5,554 bases of DNA from an uncultured Pseudomonadota bacterium (GTDB lineage: Bacteria; Pseudomonadota; Gammaproteobacteria; Burkholderiales; Eutrophovitaceae): positions 1 to 5,554 of the forward strand of contig CAJXPC010000135.1 in the NCBI GenBank assembly GCA_913057845.1, given 5' to 3'. Shown here in pieces: positions 1 to 5,554 of this stretch. The notes beneath the pieces were generated by a model. That model did not search any database, was not told the origin of the DNA, and was given only the letters and a program-made list of their open reading frames with translations. Positions within the stretch are counted from its first letter, which is position 1. Every line of letters starts with the position of its first letter. A program made the translations under genes and the position numbers.

Positions 1-396
1 CCCCACCCCCCAAGGCTCTTGGCCATTTACTTCTCGGCTATGGTATTCGGTAGCCACTTGGACTTTTTGCCGCATTCCTAGAGCAGACAACTGTGCTGAA
101 ATCTCAGATAACTCTCTATTTTTTCGAGCAACTTCAAGCCTCGGACTGTAGTAAAGTCCGGCATACATGAGCTCCTCAAGTCCCCATTTCTCGGGAGGCC
201 AAGATCCGCCATAGCCCGACTCACTCACAAAACCCACCAAACTATTGAGGCTTGCACCCCTAGAATCAAAGTCTTGTGTTATTTGCTCTTTTTCGGGCGC
301 ATCGGCAACGTAGCTCTTCATGTGCCCACATCCAGCAAGAATTAGGTAAAAAATACCCAAACAGAAATATTGCGCGACATGACAATAACTGCGCAT
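1..396 (-). CDS. TolC-family outer-membrane efflux lipoprotein, 5' part only (runs off left edge)
   Basis: Minus-strand frame open from the start codon to base 1 without a stop, giving about 132 residues of N-terminus. The first 23 residues form a lipoprotein signal peptide: a short n-region with Arg, a hydrophobic stretch (FCLGIFYLILAG) and a lipobox ending LAGC, with Cys23 the predicted lipidated residue. The mature part has WPPEKWGLEELMYAGLYYSP followed by RLEVAR and a heptad-like helix, then VATEY and PWGVG. This pattern (W-L-L-A-Y-P-L-AR, then a G-rich turn and a strand) matches what I know of the start of TolC/OEP-type outer-membrane factors, which form the outer channel of tripartite efflux or metal-export systems. 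I chose the ATG at 394-396 because a GGAG lies five bases upstream. An in-frame ATG at 409-411 would add five residues but lacks a good ribosome binding site. The gene lies 98 bases after leuA on the same strand. No inner-membrane or adaptor partner is visible, so substrate cannot be inferred. Confidence 0.68.
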   Translation of the reverse strand, partial: MRSYCHVAQYFCLGIFYLILAGCGHMKSYVADAPEKEQITQDFDSRGASLNSLVGFVSESGYGGSWPPEKWGLEELMYAGLYYSPRLEVARKNRELSEISAQLSALGMRQKVQVATEYHSREVNGQEPWGVG

Positions 397-401
397 CCAG
401 G

Positions 402-406
402 CTCCG
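402..406 (-). promoter_or_regulatory. Ribosome binding site deciding the start of the TolC-like gene
   Basis: CGGAG on the minus strand, five bases before the ATG at 394-396. It lies inside the extra five codons that would be coded if the ATG at 409-411 were used. It therefore favours the shorter protein, whose signal peptide then starts MRSYC. Confidence 0.5.
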
Positions 407-494
407 AGCATTTTGTGAATAAACTTGCTGTTTTAAGTTAATCGATGGCCGTTAAGCAACTCGTCGTCAATCGACGCGGGCTATATCGACATCG

Positions 495-2033
495 CTAAAC
501 TTGTGGATTAACTTTCTCGAGGCCAGACTGCAGCTTGTTGACGGCATTCAAATAAGCTTTGGCTGAAGCAACTACGATATCCGTGTCAGCTCCATGTCCG
601 TTCACGATCTTACCGTTTTTGGCAAGCCTTACACTGACCTCGCCTTGAGAATCTGTCCCACTCGTAACGGCGTTAACAGAATAAAGCTGAAGATCCGCCC
701 CACTGGTAACGATCGACTCGATCGCCTTGAATGTAGCGTCCACTTGACCACCACCAGAAGCATCGGCACTCTTTTCCTCACCGCCCTCTGACAAAAATAC
801 GGTTGCCTTTGGTGCCTCACCAGTCTCAAAACAGGCTTTTAACGAGAGTAGTTTAAAGCGCTCGTCATTCACACTTATCGCCTCGTCTGATGAGACAAGC
901 ATGATCAGATCTTCATCAAAAATCTCATGCTTCTTATCGGCCAATTCTTTAAAACGTGCAAATGTGGCATTCATACCTTCTTCGCCACTCACCTCGAGAC
1001 CAAGCTCGATTAATCTTTGCTTGAATGCATTACGCCCAGAGTGTTTGCCGAGTACTAATTTATTCTTAGACCAGCCCACATCTTCCGCCTTCATGATTTC
1101 ATAGGTTTCTCGATGCTTCAGCACACCATCCTGATGAATTCCAGCCTCGTGCGCAAATGCATTAGCACCCACAATTGCCTTATTCGGTTGCACCGGGAAG
1201 CCAGTTATTGCAGACACCAATTTAGAAGCTGGAACAATTTGAGTCGCATCAATCCTGGTGTCACATTGGAAAAAATCTTGCCTTGTCCGGACGGCCATAA
1301 CGATTTCTTCTAAAGACGCATTGCCCGCTCTCTCGCCAAGCCCATTAATCGTGCACTCAATTTGACGCACTCCAGAAGCAATCGATGCTAACGAATTAGC
1401 AACAGCAACTCCAAGATCATTATGACAATGTACGGACCAGACAGCCTTGTCTGCATTAGGTATGCGGGTCATTAAGTTACGGACTAATTCTGCGAACTGA
1501 TCCGGCATCGTATAGCCAACGGTGTCAGGAATATTGATGGTCCGAGCACCCGCCTTAATAACAGCCTCGAGAATTCTACAAAGATAATCCGGCTCCGACC
1601 TTCCTGCATCTTCTGGAGAAAACTCCACGTCTTCACACAGTGATCGGGCTAACGTGACTGCTTTTACAGCCTGCTCCAATACTTGATCACCACTCATTCG
1701 TAACTTCCTCTCCATATGGATTGGTGAGGTCGCGATAAACGTGTGAATTCGGGCACTATTAGCGGGCTTTACAGCCTCAGCAGCGCGCCTGATATCTTTT
1801 TCTGAGGTTCTTGCTAAGCCACAAACCGTGCTATCTTGTATCGCTTCGGCTACCGCCTTTACTGATTCAAAATCACCATTACTGGCGGCTGGGAAACCTG
1901 CTTCGATCACGTCAACCCTCATCCGCTCGAGTTGCTTGGCAATGCGCAGCTTTTCCTCTCGAGTCATCGATGCACCAGGACTTTGTTCTCCATCCCGCAT
2001 GGTTGTATCAAAAATTATCAAATGATCAGTCAT
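495..2033 (-). CDS. leuA: 2-isopropylmalate synthase
   Basis: First committed enzyme of leucine synthesis: condenses acetyl-CoA with 2-oxoisovalerate to 2-isopropylmalate in the cytoplasm. The 512-residue product has the full HMGL-like TIM barrel from about residue 5 to 275: [15 protein letters not shown] at 8-22 with the metal ligand Asp14, HCHND at 202-206 giving metal ligands His202 and His204, and GLGERAGNA at 231-239 with Asn238. The linker carries [12 protein letters not shown] (295-306) and [10 protein letters not shown] (328-337). The C-terminal leucine-binding regulatory domain (about 390-512) ends with the conserved [20 protein letters not shown] block, so feedback inhibition by leucine is expected. 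Length is normal for the roughly 510-residue LeuA of proteobacteria and the gene is intact, with ATG start and TAG stop. It follows pssA after a 138-base gap that holds a candidate promoter, so it may be transcribed both from the upstream genes and on its own. Confidence 0.98.
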   Translation of the reverse strand: MTDHLIIFDTTMRDGEQSPGASMTREEKLRIAKQLERMRVDVIEAGFPAASNGDFESVKAVAEAIQDSTVCGLARTSEKDIRRAAEAVKPANSARIHTFIATSPIHMERKLRMSGDQVLEQAVKAVTLARSLCEDVEFSPEDAGRSEPDYLCRILEAVIKAGARTINIPDTVGYTMPDQFAELVRNLMTRIPNADKAVWSVHCHNDLGVAVANSLASIASGVRQIECTINGLGERAGNASLEEIVMAVRTRQDFFQCDTRIDATQIVPASKLVSAITGFPVQPNKAIVGANAFAHEAGIHQDGVLKHRETYEIMKAEDVGWSKNKLVLGKHSGRNAFKQRLIELGLEVSGEEGMNATFARFKELADKKHEIFDEDLIMLVSSDEAISVNDERFKLLSLKACFETGEAPKATVFLSEGGEEKSADASGGGQVDATFKAIESIVTSGADLQLYSVNAVTSGTDSQGEVSVRLAKNGKIVNGHGADTDIVVASAKAYLNAVNKLQSGLEKVNPQV

Positions 2034-2043
2034 AGAAACACCC

Positions 2044-2056
2044 CGGTTAGCAACCG
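2044..2056 (-). promoter_or_regulatory. Small hairpin beside the leuA ribosome binding site
   Basis: On the minus strand CGGTT-GCT-AACCG forms a perfect five-base-pair stem with a three-base loop. Its 3' arm runs directly into GGGGTG (2039-2044), the probable leuA ribosome binding site five bases before the ATG. The stem shares one G with that site. It could influence ribosome access or simply be a chance palindrome. No run of U follows, so it is not an intrinsic terminator. Confidence 0.35.
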
Positions 2057-2103
2057 CCCTTACTCTCTTACTTCAATCTAACAAATAATCAAAAGGACAC
2101 ATC

Positions 2104-2132
2104 AATATAGAATTATTCCATACACGTAGCAA
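2104..2132 (-). promoter_or_regulatory. Candidate sigma-70 promoter for leuA
   Basis: Minus-strand TTGCTA (2127-2132; four of six matches to the -35 consensus) and TATATT (2104-2109; five of six matches to -10) are separated by exactly 17 bases. Transcription would begin near 2097 and give a leader of about 64 bases before the leuA ATG. The pair lies in the only sizeable gap of the psd-pssA-leuA stretch, where an internal promoter would be expected. This is based on consensus matching by eye. Confidence 0.45.
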
Positions 2133-2171
2133 GTCGTTCACTAGGTGGTGTGGTTTTGATGCCGCCCCTCA

Positions 2172-2954
2172 TTACTCTTTTAAATCCATTTGAGCGCGTC
2201 GATTCTTAAAATAAACAACCACCCAAGCCACAAACCCTGATAGAAAATAAGATAGGAAGGTTAAAAACAGCAACTCAGGTAGGTTATCCGCTGAATTAAT
2301 AACAAGAATAACAAAGAATGAAATCAGCACCACCACCGAGAAAGGCACTGCCTTACGGAGGTTGATTTCCTTTCCGCTGTAGTATTTTATGTTACTAACC
2401 ATAGTGAAGCCGAGTGTTACGGCCAGAACCCAGGCTACCCACGGTAGCCCTTGAAAATCGTTCGCAGTAGTCGCCCATATAAAACCCGCGACCACTCCCG
2501 CTGCGGCCGGACTAGGCAAACCTTGAAAATACGATTTTTCAACGGTATCCATATTGGTGTTGAAACGCGCTAACCTGAGCGCTGCACATCCGACATATAT
2601 GAACGCTGCTACCCAGGCGAGCTTACCGCCAATTGAGCGAAGTTCCGCCTCGTATAGAACCAGAGCAGGAGCCGCACCAAAAGCAACCATATCTGCCAAA
2701 GAGTCAAACTGAGCCCCAAAAGCAGATTGAGTTTGAGTAAGGCGTGCGACCCGGCCATCTAGCCCATCAAAAATCATCGCCGCAAAAATACCAATTGCTG
2801 CCAATCCAAACTCATGATTCATGCCTTGCACAATGGCATAAAAACCGGAGAATAAACCGCAAATTGTAATGGCATTAGGTAGCCAAAAAAATCTTTGTCT
2901 TCGGCTAGGGGAAGTGTCCTCGGCACTCAAAACTGTTTTATCTTCACTCTCCAA
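2172..2954 (-). CDS. pssA: CDP-diacylglycerol-serine O-phosphatidyltransferase (phosphatidylserine synthase)
   Basis: Integral membrane enzyme that transfers a phosphatidyl group from CDP-diacylglycerol to L-serine, making phosphatidylserine and CMP; its product is the substrate of Psd, coded by the gene just before it. The 260-residue protein carries the complete CDP-alcohol phosphatidyltransferase signature at 63-88: Asp63, Asp66-Gly67, Ala70-Arg71, Gly80, Asp84 and Asp88, the residues that hold metal ions and the CDP group. A charged cytoplasmic N-terminus (1-24) precedes WLPNAITICGLFSGFYA, and several hydrophobic segments follow up to about residue 245, ending in a basic, hydrophilic tail. 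This is the multi-spanning bacterial type, not the peripheral phospholipase-D-like PssA of E. coli. The start is TTG: no ATG or GTG exists between the psd stop and the first conserved residues, and AAGGGAG sits nine bases upstream. Only six bases separate it from psd and both are in the same frame, so translational coupling is likely. Confidence 0.95.
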   Translation of the reverse strand: MESEDKTVLSAEDTSPSRRQRFFWLPNAITICGLFSGFYAIVQGMNHEFGLAAIGIFAAMIFDGLDGRVARLTQTQSAFGAQFDSLADMVAFGAAPALVLYEAELRSIGGKLAWVAAFIYVGCAALRLARFNTNMDTVEKSYFQGLPSPAAAGVVAGFIWATTANDFQGLPWVAWVLAVTLGFTMVSNIKYYSGKEINLRKAVPFSVVVLISFFVILVINSADNLPELLFLTFLSYFLSGFVAWVVVYFKNRRAQMDLKE

Positions 2955-2960
2955 CTGGAT

Positions 2961-3614
2961 TCACTCCCTTACTGGTAGTTCAGCCACAACCGTCTCTCCA
3001 CCCACGACCTTGTCCCCTAGGCTCACCATAACTTTAGTCGATTTGGGCAAATAAAGATCAACTCGTGAACCAAACCGAATAAAGCCAAAGCGCTCACCCT
3101 TGATCACTTCTGCTCCCTCATTGACGTAACAGAGAATACGCCTGGCGATCAAACCCGCGATCTGAACACAGGTTACTTGATGCCCTTGTTTTGAAACTAA
3201 CAAAAGCGCGTTACGCTCGTTACTCTCAGATGCCTTATCGAGATCGGCATTAAAAAATTTCCCCGGGAAGTAATGCTTCGCATTAACCACCCCTGCTATC
3301 GGCATACGATTTGAATGAACATTAAATACGTTCATAAAAATGCTGATCTTTAAACATTCTCGATTAGCGTAAGGATCAAAGGCCTCATCTACAAAAACAA
3401 CACGTCCATCTGCAGGCGCACATGCTAGCCGGTCTCCCTCGGGAGCAACACGAGCGGGGTCTCGAAAAAACTGCAGGATGAAGATGAAAATAAGCCATAG
3501 AGGAATAGCCAGATAGACACTGTAAACAGTGCTAAATCCGGCCAGCACTCCAGCAAGAAGCAAGAAAGGCCATCCCTCTCTCGCGATTATAGGATGTTGA
3601 TATTTGTGATTCAC
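2961..3614 (-). CDS. psd: Phosphatidylserine decarboxylase proenzyme, short form
   Basis: Converts phosphatidylserine to phosphatidylethanolamine at the inner membrane. The 217-residue proenzyme is the short class found in many bacteria, rather than the roughly 320-residue E. coli form. Two hydrophobic segments at about 15-50 anchor it, followed by FFRDPAR. Active-site features visible are APADGRV with Asp69, NVFNVHSNRMP with His100, and the self-cleavage site RFGSR with Gly182-Ser183. By family knowledge, cleavage there leaves Ser183 as the pyruvoyl group of the small alpha subunit (about 35 residues) and residues 1-182 as the beta subunit. The GTG start is well fixed: the codon directly before it in frame is a TAA stop, and GAGG lies five bases upstream. 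The gene follows ilvC by 82 bases that contain a terminator-like hairpin and precedes pssA by six bases; the two enzymes catalyse consecutive steps. Confidence 0.97.
   Translation of the reverse strand: MNHKYQHPIIAREGWPFLLLAGVLAGFSTVYSVYLAIPLWLIFIFILQFFRDPARVAPEGDRLACAPADGRVVFVDEAFDPYANRECLKISIFMNVFNVHSNRMPIAGVVNAKHYFPGKFFNADLDKASESNERNALLLVSKQGHQVTCVQIAGLIARRILCYVNEGAEVIKGERFGFIRFGSRVDLYLPKSTKVMVSLGDKVVGGETVVAELPVRE
2964..2970 (-). promoter_or_regulatory. Ribosome binding site of pssA inside the end of psd
   Basis: AAGGGAG on the minus strand overlaps the last two sense codons of psd (Arg-Glu) and lies nine bases before the TTG start of pssA. It is a strong match to the anti-Shine-Dalgarno sequence and is the main support for using the TTG at 2952-2954 rather than the next in-frame TTG eight codons later, which has no such site. 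Confidence 0.6.
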
Positions 3615-3619
3615 TTAAG

Positions 3620-3623
3620 CCTC
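3620..3623 (-). promoter_or_regulatory. Ribosome binding site of psd
   Basis: GAGG on the minus strand, five bases before the GTG start of psd and immediately after the run of six T that ends the terminator-like hairpin. Termination at that hairpin would release the transcript just before or within this site. Confidence 0.55.
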
Positions 3624-3647
3624 AAAAAACCGTTGAACAACCGGTTC
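3624..3647 (-). terminator. Bulged terminator-like hairpin between ilvC and psd
   Basis: On the minus strand AACCG (3642-3646), a bulged G, TT, the loop GTTC, AA and CGGTT (3628-3632) form a seven-base-pair stem with one bulge. A run of six T follows (3629-3624, the first two paired in the stem), and a G-U pair could extend the base. This resembles a moderate intrinsic terminator. With only three consecutive G-C pairs in the stem it is probably leaky, which would reduce rather than stop transcription into psd-pssA. Confidence 0.45.
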
Positions 3648-3660
3648 TGCCAACTCGCTT

Positions 3661-3666
3661 GAACCG
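3661..3666 (-). promoter_or_regulatory. Possible anti-terminator arm competing with the ilvC-psd hairpin
   Basis: CGGTTC on the minus strand is fully complementary to GAACCG at 3642-3647, which contains the 5' arm of the terminator-like stem. Pairing here would form a six-base-pair stem with a 13-base loop and prevent the terminator stem from closing. No ligand-binding fold or leader peptide is evident, so this may be only a chance result of the repeated AACCG motif. Confidence 0.25.
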
Positions 3667-3670
3667 AACC

Positions 3671-3683
3671 ACTGTAATACAGT
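3671..3683 (-). repeat. 13-base palindrome just downstream of ilvC
   Basis: ACTGTAATACAGT has six-base arms around a single central base and starts 13 bases after the ilvC stop. It could be an RNA hairpin (five-base-pair stem, three-base loop) protecting the ilvC 3' end, or a small dimeric operator. The half-site spacing is too short for a LexA box. No partner copy was seen elsewhere in the window. Confidence 0.3.
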
Positions 3684-3696
3684 AACCCATATCACC

Positions 3697-4755
<1,059 letters not shown>

Positions 4756-4760
4756 TTATT

Positions 4761-5252
4761 TCAAACCTTTAAGATTCGATCACCACGCCCTATTCCTGAT
4801 GCTCCAGTTCTAACCGTTTCAAGGATTGCTTCCCTATCTAGTGCATCGAAGAAAGCATCCAACTTAGCTCCAGTTCCGGTCAGTTCAATCGTATACGTTT
4901 TATCCGTAACATCTAAAATTCGCCCTCTAAATATGTCGGAAATGCGTTTAATTTCCTCTCGATCCTTCGCCACAGCACGCACTTTTACGAGCATTAACTC
5001 TCGCTCTATATGACTGCCTTCCGTGAGGTCAATGACCCTAACCACATCCACAAGTTTGTTTAACTGTTTCGTGATTTGCTCAAGCACTTCATTCGATCCT
5101 ATGGTAACGATCGTCATCCGCGATAACGATGGGTCCTCTGTAGGAGCCACCGTTAAAGATTCAATATTATATCCCCGTGCCGAAAAGAGCCCTGCAACAC
5201 GGGAAAGAGCTCCCGCCTCATTCTCTAAAAGCAATGAAAGAATATGCCTCAT
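4761..5252 (-). CDS. ilvH: Acetolactate synthase small (regulatory) subunit
   Basis: Regulatory partner of the thiamine-diphosphate enzyme IlvB; it raises activity and confers feedback inhibition by valine. The 163-residue length is typical of IlvH. An ACT domain occupies about 1-77 with LLENEAGALSRVAGLFSARG; Asn11, Gly14 and Asn29, positions linked to valine binding in E. coli IlvH, are all kept, so valine sensitivity is expected. The C-terminal domain begins near ERELMLVKVRA (84-94) and contains IFRGRILDVTDKTYTIELTG. The ATG start has AAGG eight bases upstream. It lies 39 bases after the ilvB stop and 47 bases before ilvC, so the three form one operon. Confidence 0.97.
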   Translation of the reverse strand: MRHILSLLLENEAGALSRVAGLFSARGYNIESLTVAPTEDPSLSRMTIVTIGSNEVLEQITKQLNKLVDVVRVIDLTEGSHIERELMLVKVRAVAKDREEIKRISDIFRGRILDVTDKTYTIELTGTGAKLDAFFDALDREAILETVRTGASGIGRGDRILKV

Positions 5253-5291
5253 AGTAATTGCCTTATTAGACGAAAAATTTAATTGGGCGCA

Positions 5292-5508
5292 TCATTCAAG
5301 AATCATTTCCGATAGCCCTTTTCCACCCGGGATCATCGGAAAAACATTTTCAGTCTGATCCGTAATGAAATCCATAAAGACCAAACGGTCTTTAAGCGCT
5401 AACGCCTCCTTGAGCGCTCCCTCTACATCTGATGGCTTATCGATACGCATACCGACATGACCATAAGCCTCCGCTAACTTAACGAAGTCTGGTAGCGCAT
5501 CCATATAC
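5292..5508 (-). CDS. ilvB: Acetolactate synthase large (catalytic) subunit, C-terminal fragment
   Basis: Only the last 71 residues are present, starting YMDALPDFVKLAEAYGHVG and ending GKGLSEMILE before a TGA stop. This matches the extreme C-terminus of the thiamine-diphosphate-dependent acetolactate synthase large subunit, which is close to 600 residues in full. It covers the end of the C-terminal pyrophosphate-binding domain, including a TDQTENVFPMIPGG segment related to the family's usual 'ENVWPMV' ending. The gene is cut because genomic sequence ends at about 5508; the bases beyond are sequencing adapter, so this is a truncation of the assembly and not a pseudogene. An apparent GTG start at 5535-5537 lies wholly within adapter and must not be used. 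The symbol could equally be ilvI, since the tail does not separate the isozymes. Confidence 0.93.
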
Positions 5509-5554
5509 CTGTCTCTTATACACATCTCCGAGCCCACGAGACCTCTCTACATCT
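5509..5554. other. Nextera sequencing adapter read-through (not genomic)
   Basis: Bases 5509-5527 are CTGTCTCTTATACACATCT, the 19-base Tn5 mosaic end used in Nextera libraries. Bases 5528-5542 (CCGAGCCCACGAGAC) complete the read-2 adapter. Bases 5543-5550 (CTCTCTAC) equal the i7 index N707 as I remember the index list, and 5551-5554 (ATCT) are the first bases of the P7 flow-cell sequence. The order is exactly what a short insert read through into its adapter gives. The segment should be trimmed; the boundary is certain to within a base or two, since the genomic base before it could coincide with adapter. Confidence 0.97.

Noticed and set aside
412..494. Terminator after leuA or promoter for the TolC-like gene
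   Set aside because: Only short stems (such as CGTC-GATT-GACG) without a T run, and no convincing -35/-10 pair at usual spacing, so nothing is supported in this gap.
1811..2035. Plus-strand open frames of 65 and 74 residues opposite the start of leuA
   Set aside because: Antisense shadows of the conserved LeuA N-terminus with no protein features of their own.
2073..2102. Nine-codon minus-strand reading frame before leuA (MCPFDYLLD) with two adjacent leucine codons, like an attenuation leader peptide
   Set aside because: Its ATG lies just after the predicted -10 box and so upstream of the expected transcript start. It has no good ribosome binding site, only two leucine codons, and no terminator follows it before leuA.
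2133..2171. Intrinsic terminator after pssA
   Set aside because: No GC-rich stem followed by T residues is present on the minus strand between the pssA stop and the leuA promoter candidate.
3671..3683. LexA-type SOS box at the palindrome containing CTG and CAG
   Set aside because: CTG and CAG are separated by five bases, not the ten of a LexA site, and the position downstream of ilvC is not a promoter.
5023..5358. Plus-strand 111-residue open frame opposite ilvH and the end of ilvB
   Set aside because: Antisense to two genuine coding regions and across their gap, with no recognisable domain; a shadow frame.
5292..5537. Complete 81-residue protein beginning at a GTG at 5535-5537
   Set aside because: The start and first codons are Nextera adapter; only 71 residues are genuine IlvB sequence.

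Overview
This is a compact bacterial chromosome segment with every recognisable gene on the minus strand. Read in the direction of transcription (right to left) the order is ilvB (3' end only), ilvH, ilvC, psd, pssA, leuA, then the 5' end of a TolC-family outer-membrane lipoprotein. The order ilvB-ilvH-ilvC-psd-pssA-leuA is, from memory, characteristic of Betaproteobacteria (Burkholderiales and relatives). The protein sequences fit that group: class I IlvC of 338 aa, short-form Psd of 217 aa, and an IlvB tail of the 'LPDFVKLAEAYGHVGMRI' type. Base composition looks moderate, with AT-rich gaps, which suggests a smaller-genome or aquatic betaproteobacterium rather than a GC-rich soil one. That placement is inference.

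Layout: 1-396 TolC-like lipoprotein, cut by the left edge; 397-494 short gap; 495-2033 leuA; 2034-2171 gap with a candidate leuA promoter and a small hairpin beside the ribosome binding site; 2172-2954 pssA (TTG start); 2961-3614 psd (GTG start); 3615-3696 gap with a bulged terminator-like hairpin and a competing upstream arm; 3697-4713 ilvC; 4761-5252 ilvH; 5292-5508 ilvB C-terminus; 5509-5554 not genomic.

How the genes work together: IlvBH condenses pyruvate to acetolactate (or acetohydroxybutyrate for isoleucine), with IlvH giving valine feedback. IlvC isomerises and reduces the product. After IlvD, which is not in this window, the resulting 2-oxoisovalerate is the substrate of LeuA for leucine. 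Inside this branched-chain amino acid set sit the two consecutive enzymes of phosphatidylethanolamine synthesis: PssA makes phosphatidylserine and Psd decarboxylates it. The phospholipid genes use GTG and TTG starts and follow a terminator-like hairpin, whereas ilvH, ilvC and leuA use ATG. This is consistent with lower expression of psd-pssA within the cluster.

The most certain unusual item is technical. The last 46 bases are an Illumina Nextera read-through: the Tn5 mosaic end, the read-2 adapter, an 8-base index matching N707, and four bases of the P7 side. They create a false start with the peptide MGSEMCIRDR on the ilvB remnant. I found no evidence of a novel defence, mobile or regulatory system; the biology here is ordinary housekeeping metabolism with a few regulatory details worth checking.
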